Source: Microbacterium salsuginis
Lineage (GTDB): Bacteria; Actinomycetota; Actinomycetes; Actinomycetales; Microbacteriaceae
Direction of reading: 5' to 3'
Assembly: GCF_012524205.1 (NCBI RefSeq)
Contig: NZ_JABACI010000003.1
Location: forward strand, 186,001-250,000
Length of the DNA stretch: 64,000 bases
Positions 50,352-60,827 of the stretch are shown here, in pieces. The notes beneath the pieces were generated by a model. The model made no database searches, was not told where the DNA came from, and was given only the letters and a program-made list of their open reading frames with translations. Numbering within the stretch: the stretch's first letter is position 1; each line of letters opens with the position of its first letter. The position numbers and the translations under genes are program-made.

Positions 50352-51830
50352 ATGACGGTCCCCCCTGCGGTCGAGGTGCCGCGCACCTGGGCGCTGCACC
50401 CCGATCGCGCGCTCCCCTCCGACCCGGGGGTACGCGATGTGGCCCGCGAGATCCTGCGAACCACCCAGCATCTCCCGATCGTCTCGATGCACGGGCACGT
50501 GGACGCGGCCATGCTCGCCGACGACGAACAGTTCCCCGACCCTGCGGCCCTGCTCGTGACACCCGACCACTACCTGGTGCGGATGCTGGTCTCACAGGCG
50601 ACGGCACCGGGACCCATCCGCGACGCGGGCGTGCACACGGTCGCCGACCTCGGCGTCGGACCGGGCGCCGAGGCCGACCCACGCGAGATCTGGCGGCGAT
50701 TCTGCGCCGGCTGGGGGGCGTTCCGCGCCACGCCGACGCGGTTCTGGCTCGAACATGTGCTCATCGACGTGTTCGAGGCGCCCGCGCCGCCGTCGACCGA
50801 GACTGCCGACCTGCTGTTCGACCACCTCTCCGAGCGTCTCGCGCAGCCCGAGTACCGGCCGCGCGCCCTGTTCGAGCGCTTCGGCATCGAGGTGCTCGCG
50901 ACGACCGATCCCGCCACCTCGTCGCTCGACGCCCATGCGCGTCTCGCGGCCGACGGCTGGGCCGGGCGCGTCATCCCGACCTTCCGTCCCGATCCCTTGC
51001 TCGAGCCGGCGCGCGCCGACTGGGCGTCCCTGCTGCCGGCACTCGGTGAGTCCAGCGGCGTGGACGCAGGCCACTACGACGGCTTCCTCGACGCGCTGCG
51101 CGAGCGCCGGCGAGCCTTCGTCCGCGCCGGCGCGCGGGCGACCGACCACGGCCACCTGCGCCCCGATACGACCCCGCTCGCCGACGCCAACGCGAGGCGC
51201 CTGTTCGACGACGCGCGGCGCGGCGAGATCGGCTCGGCCGCGGCGGCCGCGTTCACCGCTCACATGCTGTTCCAGATGGCCGAGATGTCGGCCGAAGACG
51301 GCCTCGTGATGCAACTGCACCCGGGCGTCGTCCGCGATCACGACCGCGGGGCGGCAGCGCGCTACGGGCACGACATCGGCTACGACATCCCGATCGCCAC
51401 GGAATTCACCCGGGCGCTGCGCCCCGCTCTCGAGGCGTTCGGACATCACCCCAACTTCCGCATGGTGGTGTTCACGGTCGACGAGACGGTGTACTCCCGC
51501 GAACTCGCCCCGCTGGCCGGTGCGTACCCGGGACTGCGCCTGGGGGCGCCGTGGTGGTTCCTGGACTCGCCCGACGCGATGCGCCGGTTCCGCGAGGCCA
51601 CGACCGACACGGCCGGCTTCCGCAACACCAGCGGGTTCGTCGACGACACCCGGGCGTTCTGCTCGATTCCGGCGCGACACGATCTGTCGAGGCGAGCGGA
51701 TGCCGGATACCTCGCGCGCCTCGTGGCCGAACACCGGCTCGAGATGGATGAGGCGCTCGACACCGCGGCGGACCTCGCCTACCGGCTCGCGCGCGACAGC
51801 TACCCGGCGCCTGCCGGTGCCGCCGCATGA
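50352..51830 (+). CDS. uxaC: glucuronate isomerase
   Basis: 492 residues. Metal-binding H47 and H49 in [11 protein letters not shown]. Further landmarks are [44 protein letters not shown] and [18 protein letters not shown]. It converts D-glucuronate to D-fructuronate (or galacturonate to tagaturonate). The stop overlaps the next start by 4 nt, so it is one operon with the mannonate dehydratase gene. Confidence 0.93.
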   Translation: MTVPPAVEVPRTWALHPDRALPSDPGVRDVAREILRTTQHLPIVSMHGHVDAAMLADDEQFPDPAALLVTPDHYLVRMLVSQATAPGPIRDAGVHTVADLGVGPGAEADPREIWRRFCAGWGAFRATPTRFWLEHVLIDVFEAPAPPSTETADLLFDHLSERLAQPEYRPRALFERFGIEVLATTDPATSSLDAHARLAADGWAGRVIPTFRPDPLLEPARADWASLLPALGESSGVDAGHYDGFLDALRERRRAFVRAGARATDHGHLRPDTTPLADANARRLFDDARRGEIGSAAAAAFTAHMLFQMAEMSAEDGLVMQLHPGVVRDHDRGAAARYGHDIGYDIPIATEFTRALRPALEAFGHHPNFRMVVFTVDETVYSRELAPLAGAYPGLRLGAPWWFLDSPDAMRRFREATTDTAGFRNTSGFVDDTRAFCSIPARHDLSRRADAGYLARLVAEHRLEMDEALDTAADLAYRLARDSYPAPAGAAA

Positions 51831-53071
51831 CCGCGCTCACCACCACCGCCACGAGCATCCGGTCGGCCGAGGTGCTGGTCTCGAGCCCGTCGCGCAACTT
51901 CGTCACGGTGCGCATCACGACAGAGGACGGCGTCGTCGGGCTCGGCGACGCGACGCTCAACGGTCGTGAGCTGGCGGTGGCGTCGTACCTGCGCGACCAC
52001 GTCGCCCCGCTCCTCGTCGGCCGCGACGCGCACCGCATCGAAGACACCTGGCAGCTGCTCTACCGCTCGGCGTACTGGCGGCGCGGGCCCGTCACGATGT
52101 CGGCCATCGCGGCCGTCGACATGGCCCTGTGGGACATCAAGGCCAGGCTCGCCGGTGTACCGCTCTACCAGCTGCTCGGCGGCGCCTCGCGCAGCGGCGC
52201 CCTGGTCTATGCGCACGCGTCGGGCAGCGACCTCGCGTCGCTCGGCGACTCCGTCCGTGCCCGGCTCGAGGAGGGCCACCGAGCCATCCGGCTGCAGGTC
52301 GCGGTTCCCGGGATGGGCGCGATGTACGGCGTGGCCGCGGCGGTCGCGGGGCGCTATGCGTACGAGCCGGCGAAGCGGGCCGGGCTCGCGGTCGAGGAGG
52401 GCTGGGACTCCGCGCGATACATGCGGCATCTGCCCGGCGTCTTCGAGTGGGCGCGCGCCGAGTTCGGGCCCGAGGTGCTGCTCCTGCACGACGCGCACCA
52501 CCGGCTGACGCCGATCCAGGCGGCGCGGCTGGGGCGCGATCTCGAGCCGTACGACCTCTTCTGGCTCGAGGACTGCACGCCGGTCGAGAACCAGGAGTCG
52601 CTGCGACTCGTCCGCCGGCACACCACCACACCGCTCGCGATCGGCGAGGTGCTGAACTCGGTGTGGGACTTCCGGACGCTGATCCAGGAGCAGCTCATCG
52701 ATTTCGTCCGCGCGTCGGTCACCCACGCCGGCGGCATCACGGGCCTGCGCCGCATCTTCGACTTCGCCGCGCTCTACGACATCCGCTCCGGCAGCCACGG
52801 CCCGACCGACATCTCGCCCGTCGGCATGGCCGCCGCACTCCACCTCGACCTCGCGATCCACAACTTCGGCATCCAGGAGTACATGGAGCACCAGCCGCTC
52901 GCCGGCGAGGTGTTCCGCACCTCGTACTCCTTCGCCGACGCGATGCTGCATCCCGGCGATCAGCCGGGACTCGGCGTCGACTACGACGACGTCGCGGCCG
53001 AGCGATTCCCCTATGAGCCCGCGTACCTGCCGACGGCGCGGCTCGCCGATGGAACCGTCCATGACTGGTGA
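51827..53071 (+). CDS. D-mannonate dehydratase, enolase superfamily (ManD/RspA type)
   Basis: 414 residues, start overlapping uxaC (ATGA). It has the mandelate-racemase fold: [44 protein letters not shown], metal ligands D in [13 protein letters not shown] in [12 protein letters not shown] and E in [13 protein letters not shown], ending ADGTVHDW, which is characteristic of ManD. It dehydrates D-mannonate to 2-keto-3-deoxygluconate, the step after fructuronate reduction. Confidence 0.93.
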   Translation: MTALTTTATSIRSAEVLVSSPSRNFVTVRITTEDGVVGLGDATLNGRELAVASYLRDHVAPLLVGRDAHRIEDTWQLLYRSAYWRRGPVTMSAIAAVDMALWDIKARLAGVPLYQLLGGASRSGALVYAHASGSDLASLGDSVRARLEEGHRAIRLQVAVPGMGAMYGVAAAVAGRYAYEPAKRAGLAVEEGWDSARYMRHLPGVFEWARAEFGPEVLLLHDAHHRLTPIQAARLGRDLEPYDLFWLEDCTPVENQESLRLVRRHTTTPLAIGEVLNSVWDFRTLIQEQLIDFVRASVTHAGGITGLRRIFDFAALYDIRSGSHGPTDISPVGMAAALHLDLAIHNFGIQEYMEHQPLAGEVFRTSYSFADAMLHPGDQPGLGVDYDDVAAERFPYEPAYLPTARLADGTVHDW

Positions 53072-53107
53072 GAGATGCCGGCGGACGGCATCCCCGAAGG
53101 AGAAGAC

Positions 53108-55072
53108 ATGACCGTGCACCCGATGTGGCTCCCCGACGACCTCGCCGACCGCGAGGGCGCGGGCCTCCGTGGCCGTTCGATCGCGATCACCGGCGAGGGC
53201 GACCTCTTCGAGACGGTGCGACGGGATGCCGCGGCCCTCGGCCTGCGGCTTGTCGATGTCGCCGGGGCTGACGGCGCCGACGTCGTCGTCGAGCCGGCCG
53301 ACGCGGCCGACGCACTCGGACCGGAGTCCTTCGCCCTGACGCGAGGAACCGACCGCACGGTCGTCCGCTACGGCGGAGCATCCGGGGCGCTCTACGGATG
53401 GTTCCAGCTCCTGCGCGAGGCGGTCCAGGCACAGCCGCACCGCGGCCTCGGAACCACCCGGCACGAGCCCGCGCACGAGCTGCGCATGCTCGACCACTGG
53501 GACAACGTCGCCGTGCATCCGGTGATGGGTCAGGTCGAACGCGGGTACGCGGGCGGGTCGATCTTCTACGACGACGGCCGGCTGCGCGACGACCTCACCC
53601 GGGTCGAGCGTTACGCGCGACTGCTCGCCTCGATCGGGATCAACCGGGTCGCGATCAACAACGTCAACGTCCACGCGCGCGAGGCGCGGTTGCTCACCGA
53701 CGATCTGCCCGGAGTCGCTCGGTTGGCCGGCGTCTTCCGGGGCTGGGGAATCCGCACGCATCTGTCGGTGAGCTTCGCTGCGCCCCTGACGCTCGGCGGC
53801 CTCGGCACCTCCGACCCTCTCGACGAGGCGGTGCAGGAGTGGTGGGCTGAGACGGCTGATCGCGTATACGCCACGATCCCGGACTTCGGCGGTTTCGTCG
53901 TCAAGGCCGATTCGGAAGGGCAGCCCGGTCCCTTCGCCTACGGCCGCAGCCACGCGGAGGGCGCGAACATGCTCGCCCGCGCGCTCGCGCCGCGCGGCGG
54001 CATGGTGCACTGGCGAGCGTTCGTCTACAACCACCGGCAGGACTGGCGCGATCGCTCGACCGATCGCGCGCGTGCCGCCTACGACCACTTCGCCCCGCTC
54101 GACGGCCATTTCGACGACAACGTCGTCGTGCAGGTGAAGTACGGGCCGCTCGACTTCCAGGCGCGGGAGCCGGTCTCGCCCGTGATCCCGGCGATGCGCG
54201 CCACCCGTGTGGCGCTCGAGCTGCAGGTCACGCAGGAGTACACCGGGCATCAGCTCCACGCCGTGTACCTCGCCCCGCAGTGGCGCGAGATCCTCGACTT
54301 CCGGCCGTTCGGCGACGACGGGCCACGACTGGCCGAGATCGTCCGCGGCGGGATCGTCGCGGTGTCCAACGTGGGCGACGACGAGTTCTGGACCGGGCAT
54401 CCGCTCGCCCAGGCGAACCTGTACGCCTACGGCCGTCTCGCGTGGGATCCGTCACTGGATCCCGCGGCGATCCTCGACGAATGGATCGCGCTCACCTTCG
54501 GCATGGACGAACGCGTGCGCGACGGCATCCATTCGATCCTCGACGAATCGTGGCGCACGTACGAGTCGTACACCGCGCCGCTCGGCGTCGGCTTCATGGT
54601 GTCGCCGCAGGGGCACTACGGTCCCGCGGTCGACGGCTACGAGTACTCGCCGTGGGGCACGTACCACTTCGCCGACCGCGACGGCATCGGAGTCGACCGC
54701 ACGGTCGCGACGGGCACGGGCTACGCAGGACAGTACCCGTCGCCGTGGCGCGAGTCGTACGAGTCGCTCGAGACCGTGCCCGACGAGCTGCTGCTGTTCT
54801 TCCACCATGTGCCGTACACCCATCGCCTCCACAGCGGATCGACGGTCGTCCAGCACATCTACGACACGCACTTCGCCGGTGTCGAGGCCGTCGAGAAGCT
54901 CCCCGCCGTGTGGGCCGCACTCGAGGGACGGATGGATGCCGCGCTCCACGCCCGCGTGAGCGACCGACTCGCCGAACAGCGACGGTCGGCCGTCGAGTGG
55001 CGCGATCAGATCAACACGTACTTCTGGCGCAAGTCCGGCATCCCGGACGAACGCGGCCGGACGATCTACTGA
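53108..55072 (+). CDS. GH67 alpha-glucuronidase
   Basis: 654 residues from ATG 53108 after AAGGAG; no signal peptide, so it acts in the cytoplasm on imported aldouronic acids. The N-terminal GH67N domain covers about 1-125, then the barrel: ELRMLDHWDNVAVHPVMGQVERG (in part LDHWDNVAVHPVMGQV), catalytic acid in VVKADSEGQPGPF, base region VQVKYGPLDFQAREP and the glutamate in ELQVTQEYTGHQ. It removes 4-O-methyl-glucuronic acid from the non-reducing end of xylo-oligosaccharides, producing glucuronate for UxaC and xylo-oligosaccharides for later hydrolysis to xylose. Confidence 0.95.
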   Translation: MTVHPMWLPDDLADREGAGLRGRSIAITGEGDLFETVRRDAAALGLRLVDVAGADGADVVVEPADAADALGPESFALTRGTDRTVVRYGGASGALYGWFQLLREAVQAQPHRGLGTTRHEPAHELRMLDHWDNVAVHPVMGQVERGYAGGSIFYDDGRLRDDLTRVERYARLLASIGINRVAINNVNVHAREARLLTDDLPGVARLAGVFRGWGIRTHLSVSFAAPLTLGGLGTSDPLDEAVQEWWAETADRVYATIPDFGGFVVKADSEGQPGPFAYGRSHAEGANMLARALAPRGGMVHWRAFVYNHRQDWRDRSTDRARAAYDHFAPLDGHFDDNVVVQVKYGPLDFQAREPVSPVIPAMRATRVALELQVTQEYTGHQLHAVYLAPQWREILDFRPFGDDGPRLAEIVRGGIVAVSNVGDDEFWTGHPLAQANLYAYGRLAWDPSLDPAAILDEWIALTFGMDERVRDGIHSILDESWRTYESYTAPLGVGFMVSPQGHYGPAVDGYEYSPWGTYHFADRDGIGVDRTVATGTGYAGQYPSPWRESYESLETVPDELLLFFHHVPYTHRLHSGSTVVQHIYDTHFAGVEAVEKLPAVWAALEGRMDAALHARVSDRLAEQRRSAVEWRDQINTYFWRKSGIPDERGRTIY

Positions 55073-55123
55073 GCTCGGCGGAGGCTCGCGCCCCCGCCGA
55101 GGCATCCGTCATCGCCCTGGTGC

Positions 55124-55207
55124 GAGAAACCACACGGCGGTTGACAAACCACACGGAGGTTCAGAAACCGTCCCCCGCGTGGTGTCTCAACCTCTCCGTG
55201 GTTTCTC
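55124..55207. repeat. 84-nt nested palindrome between convergent genes
   Basis: Outer arms GAGAAACCAC (55124-55133) and GTGGTTTCTC (55198-55207) are perfect complements. Inner arms at 55157-55169 and 55181-55193 (AGGTTCAGAAACC and GGTGTCTCAACCT) pair at 11 of 13 positions. AAACCACACGG also repeats at 55127-55137 and 55146-55156. It lies between the convergent alpha-glucuronidase and YesL genes and may terminate both. Confidence 0.6.
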
Positions 55208-55246
55208 AACCTCGCGTCGGGGTCGAGGAGCGGGGGCCATCGAGCG

Positions 55247-56035
55247 TCAGCTCTCGTCGGGCGCGCTCCCGTCGGGGGCGACGAAGCGCGTGGTGATGTC
55301 GGCGATCATCGGCCGCGCGACCACCCGCGCGAATGCGGCGAAGAAGACACCGAGCAGAGCGAGCACCCAGTCCGACGAGAACGCGACGATCGCCGTCGCG
55401 AGCACGAGATACGACAGCGTGCCGAGGGTGACGAGGGGCTTGGCGGCCAGGTAGTACAGCGCGAGGCGGGCCGTGTCGCGGGCGCGGAAGCGGAAGTGCG
55501 ACGCGATGACGACGCCGTTCGCCGACCACAGCGCGACGACCACGAGCAGCACGACCGACGCGCCGATGAAGAACCCGTCGATGCCGGCCACTCCCCCGAA
55601 GGCGACGTTCATGCCGAGGATCGTCGCGACGGCGAGCGCGGGGATCCACACGAAGAGCACATCGCGCACGTTGCCGAGGTACGCCCGCCAGAAGCGGGGC
55701 CACACCGAGAGCTCTTCGTCGCGCCCGCGTGCCGCCATCGCCGACATCGCCGCCGAGAAGGCCGGCCCCACCGGCAGCAGGCACAGTGCGTAGAGGGGGA
55801 TGTTCGACGGCGCCCGCTCCAGCAGCAGAATGCCGACGAAGCCCGGCGCGGCGGCGAGGAGGAAGCAGATCTCGACGATCACGTACCAGTAGATGACGCC
55901 CGTGACTCGTCCGAACAGCTCCCGGCGCGGGTCGGGCGCGCCCCGATCGCCTGTCATCGGCGCCGGCCGTCGTGCATGTCGTTCGGCATCGAAGTCCATC
56001 CTGCCCGGTGCGAGGTCGCGTGTCGCCTTCGTCAT
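55247..56035 (-). CDS. YesL-family (DUF624) membrane protein
   Basis: 262 residues, ATG 56035 overlapping the GH42 stop by 4 nt. Five or six membrane helices, starting LFGRVTGVIYWYVIVEICFL, with the family pattern PLYALCLLPVGPAFSAAMSAM and the RFWRAYLGNVRDVLFVWI loop. YesL proteins accompany oligosaccharide ABC importers in polysaccharide loci, and their role is unknown. Here it follows the GH42 gene and shares strand with the transporter. Confidence 0.87.
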   Translation of the reverse strand: MTKATRDLAPGRMDFDAERHARRPAPMTGDRGAPDPRRELFGRVTGVIYWYVIVEICFLLAAAPGFVGILLLERAPSNIPLYALCLLPVGPAFSAAMSAMAARGRDEELSVWPRFWRAYLGNVRDVLFVWIPALAVATILGMNVAFGGVAGIDGFFIGASVVLLVVVALWSANGVVIASHFRFRARDTARLALYYLAAKPLVTLGTLSYLVLATAIVAFSSDWVLALLGVFFAAFARVVARPMIADITTRFVAPDGSAPDES

Positions 56036-58059
56036 CGCGCCTCGACGACCAGCACATCCGCCGGACCGAGCTCGAGCGCGTCCCCCTCGCCGATCGTGCG
56101 GCCGGTGAGGATGTCGACGCCCGCGAAGGGGGAATCGACCGCAACAGGCACAGCGGCATGGTTCAGGACGAATTCGTACCGGCGTCCGTCCACCTCGCGA
56201 GTGGTGTGCTCGAGGTCGCGCACGTCGGCGAACGGCCCCACCAGTCCGTGGCGCTCGAGCACGCGGCGCACCACCCAGTCCACGCCGTCCTGGTCGAGGC
56301 ACGTGGCGACGTACCAGCCTTCGCCTTCGCCGAACGCGTTGCGCGTCACGGCGGAAGTTCCGGCATAGAAGTCCTCGGTGTAGGCGCCGACCGCGGTCGC
56401 ACCCCGCAGCTGCACGACGTCGAACAGGTGGGACGCCGCCACCGTGCGCTCGGCGCCGCCCGGCATCGCCAGCACGACGGGCTGCGAGTGGTCGGGCGGG
56501 AGCGAGTCCGTCTCGTCCACGCGGATGCCCGTCAGGTCGCCGAGCGGGCCCGGGACGTCCATGAGGAAGGCGTTGTCGTCCTCGTCGACGCGGCCCGACA
56601 TGACGGTGGTGAGCACGGTGCCGCCGCGACGTGCGACGTCCTCCAAGCGTGTCGCCGTGTCGCCCTTGAGCATGTGCAGGAAGGGCGCCACCACGACGTC
56701 ATAGGCCGAGAGGTCCGCGGTGACCGGCACGACATCGACCACCGCTCCCGCCTGCCACAGCGCTTCGTAGTACGACACCACCTGCGCCTCGTACTTGGCG
56801 GCACGGCTGAAGCCGTCCGAGATCTCGAGCGCCCACCACGAGTCCCAGTCGAACAGCAGCGCCACCCTCGCGGGCGTCCGTGCGTTCAACAGGCGGTCTC
56901 CGACCGTCTCGAGCTCGGCTCCGAGCGCGGCGACCTCGAGGAAGGCGCGCGTGTCGGTGCGCCCCGCGTGATTGAGGATCGCGCCGTGATACTTCTCGGA
57001 CGCGCCCTTGCTGTGTCGCATCTGGAAGAACAGCACCGAGTCCGAGCCGTGCGCGACGGCCTGCCACGACCACAGCCGCATCACGCCGGGCCGCTTGACC
57101 GGGTTGAAGTCACGGGTCGCCGTCATGGTCGGCGTCTGCTCCATGAGCCAGAACGGCTGGCCGTCCTTGAGACCGCGCATGAGCGAGTGACTGAGCGCCA
57201 TGCGAGAGACCGGAGAGCCGTCGGTGGGGTAGTTGTCCCACGACGCGAAATCCAGGTGCGGAGCCCAGCGGTGATAGTCGAGGTGGCGGTAGATCGCCAT
57301 CATGTTCGTGGTCGCCGGAAGGTCGGAGTGGGCGCGGATCGCGTCCTTCTCCTCAAGGAAGGTACGCAGGATGTTGTCTGTGTTGAACCGGTGATAATCG
57401 AGCGTGATGCCCTGGAACGCGGTGTGGTTGGGGCCGCGCCAGTGCTCCGAGAGCATGTTGGGCGGCACGATCTGCTCCCAATCGGAGAACCGGTGCGACC
57501 AGAACGTCGTGTTCCAGGCGTCGTTGAGGCGATCGAGGGTGCCGTACCTCGCCTGCAGCCACAGCCGGAACTCGGCCGCGCAGTTCTCGCAGTAGCAGAG
57601 GCCGCCATACTCGTTGTTGATGTGCCATGCGACCACGGCGGGATGGTCTGCGAATCGCTCGGCGATCCGGCCCGCGACGGCCGCCGCCAGGCGCCGGTAG
57701 TCCGGCGAGCTCGCGCAGGCGTTGTGGCGCACCCCGAACAGGTGCCGCCTTCCTTCGAAGTCCGTGCGGCAGACATCGGGATGCCGCTGCGCCAGCCACG
57801 GCGGAACAGCCGCGGTCCCGGTGGCCAGGCAGACCTTGCGACCTTCGGCGTGTGCGCGATCGAGGATGCGCTGCAGCGTCCCGAAGTCGTAGGTCTCTTC
57901 GTCGGGCTGCGTGAGAGCCCACGTGAAGACGCCTACGGTCAGCAGGTCGATCCCGGCGAGATCGAACGCCCGGTAGTCGGCATCCCACACCCCCTCGTCC
58001 CACTGCTCGGGGTTGTAATCCCCGCCGAAGGGGATCTTGCTCATCACGGGAAGGGACAT
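56032..58059 (-). CDS. GH42 beta-galactosidase-family enzyme
   Basis: 675 residues, ATG 58059 with GGAG upstream. The barrel starts IPFGGDYNPEQWDEGVW. The acid/base is E150 (VAWHINNEYGG), the nucleophile is E307 (FWLMEQTP), and the family zinc cluster is C115, C155, C157 and C160. A trimerisation domain (VVAPFLHMLKGDTATRLEDV) and a C-terminal beta domain follow. No signal peptide. In a xylan locus it could act on galactose or L-arabinopyranose side groups of oligosaccharides. Confidence 0.93.
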   Translation of the reverse strand: MSLPVMSKIPFGGDYNPEQWDEGVWDADYRAFDLAGIDLLTVGVFTWALTQPDEETYDFGTLQRILDRAHAEGRKVCLATGTAAVPPWLAQRHPDVCRTDFEGRRHLFGVRHNACASSPDYRRLAAAVAGRIAERFADHPAVVAWHINNEYGGLCYCENCAAEFRLWLQARYGTLDRLNDAWNTTFWSHRFSDWEQIVPPNMLSEHWRGPNHTAFQGITLDYHRFNTDNILRTFLEEKDAIRAHSDLPATTNMMAIYRHLDYHRWAPHLDFASWDNYPTDGSPVSRMALSHSLMRGLKDGQPFWLMEQTPTMTATRDFNPVKRPGVMRLWSWQAVAHGSDSVLFFQMRHSKGASEKYHGAILNHAGRTDTRAFLEVAALGAELETVGDRLLNARTPARVALLFDWDSWWALEISDGFSRAAKYEAQVVSYYEALWQAGAVVDVVPVTADLSAYDVVVAPFLHMLKGDTATRLEDVARRGGTVLTTVMSGRVDEDDNAFLMDVPGPLGDLTGIRVDETDSLPPDHSQPVVLAMPGGAERTVAASHLFDVVQLRGATAVGAYTEDFYAGTSAVTRNAFGEGEGWYVATCLDQDGVDWVVRRVLERHGLVGPFADVRDLEHTTREVDGRRYEFVLNHAAVPVAVDSPFAGVDILTGRTIGEGDALELGPADVLVVEAR

Positions 58060-58084
58060 CGAAGCTGCTCCAGAAGGGGATCAT

Positions 58085-58139
58085 GACGGATGCCGCAGCC
58101 CCGAGCCTCAGGCGGAGACTCGGTGCCGCGGCATCCGTC
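58085..58139 (-). terminator. terminator between the transporter and GH42-YesL genes
   Basis: GACGGATGCCGC (58085-58096) and GCGGCATCCGTC (58128-58139) are perfect arms, with inner CCGAG/CTCGG pairing. It directly follows the stop of the solute-binding protein gene on the minus strand and separates it from the downstream GH42 gene, which starts at 58059. Confidence 0.65.
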
Positions 58140-58144
58140 GGGTG

Positions 58145-59827
58145 TCAGTTGTTGTTCTCTTCGTACCGCTGGCGGGCCTCATTGACGATGTCGATGTAGG
58201 CGCCCATGTTGAGCCCTTCGAGCTCGGCGACGTACGCGTCCCACTCGTCCAGCGAGCGCTGGCCGAGGATGAACTGCGCGGTGTTCTGCCACACGTGGTC
58301 CTTCAGGGCCGACTGGTACAGCGAGACCTGCTCCCGCTCGACCTCGCTGAGCGGGGCGGGCGGCGGCAGCTCGAGCACCTCCTTGGTCGACATCTTGTCG
58401 AGGAACTCCAGCGTCTCGTCGCGCAGCATCGACCGGTCGAGCTCGAGTGTCGAGCCGTGGGCCAGGGTCCACACGCCGTTGGAGAAGCCGTAGTCGGCCT
58501 GCAGGTTCTCGGGTGCGCCGGCGTTCAGCCCCATCGCAGTGATGTTCTCGTTGAGAGTGCGCTTGCCCGAGTCGTCCTTCGTATAGGTCTCACCCTCGAC
58601 ACCCCACTTGGCGAACTCGAGACCCTCGTCCGAGTAGTACAGCCAGTCCAGGAACTGCAGCAGGGCCAGGAAGTTCTCGGACTCGGCGACCTCGCTCGAG
58701 AGCATGAACCCGCTGATGAGGCGCTGGCCGTACTGGAAGTTGTCGCCGGCGGGACCGGCGGGCACCCGGATCATGGCCATCTCGGCATCCGTGCCCAGCT
58801 CCTCGACCGTCGTGCGGTAGCGGACGATCTCCTGATCGTTCGTGCCGATCGACAGCGCCTGCCCCGAGGCGAACTTCTGGATCGCCTGGTCGTCGTCCTG
58901 CGTCACGGCCTCCGGGTCGAGCAGGCCTTCCTCGACGAGCGAGGCGTAGAACTCGACGAGGTCGCGGTACTCGTCAGTCGCACCGGTGTACTCGAACTCA
59001 CCGTCCTTGTGGGTCAGCCCCTCGCCGAAACCCCATCCGGCCTGTGTGCCGAAGTTGGGCGCCACGAAGGTGAGCGTCCCCTCGAGCGGCCCGTTGGCCG
59101 ACCAGCGATCGGTCATGGGGTACAGGTCGGGGTAGGCCTCCTTGACGGTGCGCAGCTGCTCGCGGAACTCGTCGAACGTCTCGGGCTCGAGGCTGAGGCC
59201 GAGCTCTTCCCAGATGTCGCTGCGGACCGCGAACGAGTACTCCGCGCGAGGCTCCTCGCGGAAACCGGGGAACAGGTAGAACTTGCCGTCTTCCTGGCGG
59301 AGCTGGTCGAGGTCGGCCTCCATGTCCCATTTCTCGACCTTGTCCATGAAGTTCGGCATGTACTGCACGAAGTCGCTCGCCGGCAGGATCGCGCCGCCCG
59401 AGACGAACGACACCTCCTGGCCGGGATAGGTGACGGAGATGATGTCGGGCGCGTCGCCGGCGCCGATCACGAGCGACTTGCGCTGATCCCACTCCGACAG
59501 CGGCGCGCTGACGAAGTCGAAGGTGACATTCTGGTTCGCCTCCAGCTCCTGCAGCATGAGCCAGTCCTCATCGAGGGGATAGTTGGGGTGATCGCGGTAG
59601 AAGAGTCCGAACTCGACGGGCTCGGTGGCGCTGAACGTGTCGCCGACCCCGTAGTCCTCCATCGCGCCGACGTCCTTGCCGGTGAAGTCGAACTCGGTCG
59701 CCTCGCCTTCGGTCTCGCCGCTCGGCGAGTCGCAGCCGCTGAGGACGAGAGCGCCCGCCGCGAGCAGCGCACCGGCGAGCATCACGCCGCGTCGCGTGCG
59801 GCCGATCGCTCGGATCTGCTGTGCCAT
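58145..59827 (-). CDS. oligosaccharide ABC transporter substrate-binding lipoprotein
   Basis: 560 residues. A lipoprotein signal ends at Cys32 (GALVLSGCDSP). The mature protein is a long extracellular solute-binding protein of the LplA/YtcQ type: PVEFGLFYRDHPNYPLDEDW, APDIISVTYPGQ, LYPMTDRWSANGP and the C-terminal helix DEWDAYVAELEGLNMGAYID. This size class binds larger oligosaccharides. The locus suggests decorated xylo-oligosaccharides. Confidence 0.92.
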   Translation of the reverse strand: MAQQIRAIGRTRRGVMLAGALLAAGALVLSGCDSPSGETEGEATEFDFTGKDVGAMEDYGVGDTFSATEPVEFGLFYRDHPNYPLDEDWLMLQELEANQNVTFDFVSAPLSEWDQRKSLVIGAGDAPDIISVTYPGQEVSFVSGGAILPASDFVQYMPNFMDKVEKWDMEADLDQLRQEDGKFYLFPGFREEPRAEYSFAVRSDIWEELGLSLEPETFDEFREQLRTVKEAYPDLYPMTDRWSANGPLEGTLTFVAPNFGTQAGWGFGEGLTHKDGEFEYTGATDEYRDLVEFYASLVEEGLLDPEAVTQDDDQAIQKFASGQALSIGTNDQEIVRYRTTVEELGTDAEMAMIRVPAGPAGDNFQYGQRLISGFMLSSEVAESENFLALLQFLDWLYYSDEGLEFAKWGVEGETYTKDDSGKRTLNENITAMGLNAGAPENLQADYGFSNGVWTLAHGSTLELDRSMLRDETLEFLDKMSTKEVLELPPPAPLSEVEREQVSLYQSALKDHVWQNTAQFILGQRSLDEWDAYVAELEGLNMGAYIDIVNEARQRYEENNN

Positions 59828-59879
59828 CAGATTTCCTTTCTTAGGGGGGTCGAGAGGACGCGTCCCGCGGGCCCGCCGG

Positions 59880-60827
59880 TCATTGCTTGACCGAGCCGAG
59901 CATCACGCCGGAGACGAAGTACTTCTGGATGAAGGGGTAGAGGCAGATGATCGGCAGCACCGTGAGGAGCATCGTGACCGCCTTGACGTTCGAGGCGACT
60001 TGGGCGGAGTCGCCCGACCCGCTGCCGGCGCCGAGCGCCTCTGTGCCGGTCGCTGCCGCCAGGAGATTCCTCAGGTAGACCGTCACGGGGTACAGCTGCG
60101 CGTCGTCCATATAGAGGAACGCGGCGAACCAGGAGTTCCAGAACGAGACCGCGTAGAAGAGCACCATGGTCGCGATCACCGCCTTGCTCAGCGGCAGCAC
60201 GATCTTCCACAGGATGCCGTAGGTGCTGAGGCCGTCGATCGCGGCCGCTTCTTCGAGGTCTGTCGGGAAGTTCTCGAAGAACGCCTTCATGACCAGCAGG
60301 TTGAACACGCTGATCGCGTTCGGGATGACGATGGCCCAGATGGTGTTCTTGAAGCCGAGCGTGTTGATCAGGATGTAGTTGGGGATCAGTCCGCCGTTGA
60401 AGAACATCGTGAAGACCGCGACGCCGATGAAGAAGGCGCGCCCCTTGAGGTGCCGCTTCGACAGCGCGTAGGCGAAGGTCGTGGTCAGCACCATCGCGAT
60501 CGCGGTCGCGACGACCGTGTAGACGACGGTGTTGCCGTAGTTGCGCCAGAACAGCGGATCGCCCATCACGTAGCTGAAGGTCGTGACGTTGAACCCCTGC
60601 GGGATCAGGTTGACCTGGCCGGAGCGGATGTACGCCTCGGAGCTGAACGCCTGCGCCACCACGTTGAGGAACGGGTAGAGCGTGATGAAGCAGATGACCA
60701 CGATGAGCGCCGCGTTGATGGCCCGGAACACCGTGTAGCTGCGGGAGTCGCGGATGCCGCCCTGCATCGCGGGCCGGAAGATGCGGTCGGCAGCCTTCCG
60801 GGGCACGGTGCGCATGCTCTCGGTCAC
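59880..60827 (-). CDS. carbohydrate ABC transporter permease (LplC/YtcP type)
   Basis: 315 residues from GTG 60827, overlapping the previous gene's stop by 4 nt; ATG 60815 is an alternative. Six membrane helices are seen, for example INAALIVVICFITLYPFLNVV and GVAVFTMFFNGGLIPNYILI, with the EAA loop DLEEAAAIDGLSTYGILWKIVLP and the ending FVSGVMLGSVKQ common in this family. It pairs with the permease at 60824-61852. Confidence 0.93.
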   Translation of the reverse strand: MTESMRTVPRKAADRIFRPAMQGGIRDSRSYTVFRAINAALIVVICFITLYPFLNVVAQAFSSEAYIRSGQVNLIPQGFNVTTFSYVMGDPLFWRNYGNTVVYTVVATAIAMVLTTTFAYALSKRHLKGRAFFIGVAVFTMFFNGGLIPNYILINTLGFKNTIWAIVIPNAISVFNLLVMKAFFENFPTDLEEAAAIDGLSTYGILWKIVLPLSKAVIATMVLFYAVSFWNSWFAAFLYMDDAQLYPVTVYLRNLLAAATGTEALGAGSGSGDSAQVASNVKAVTMLLTVLPIICLYPFIQKYFVSGVMLGSVKQ

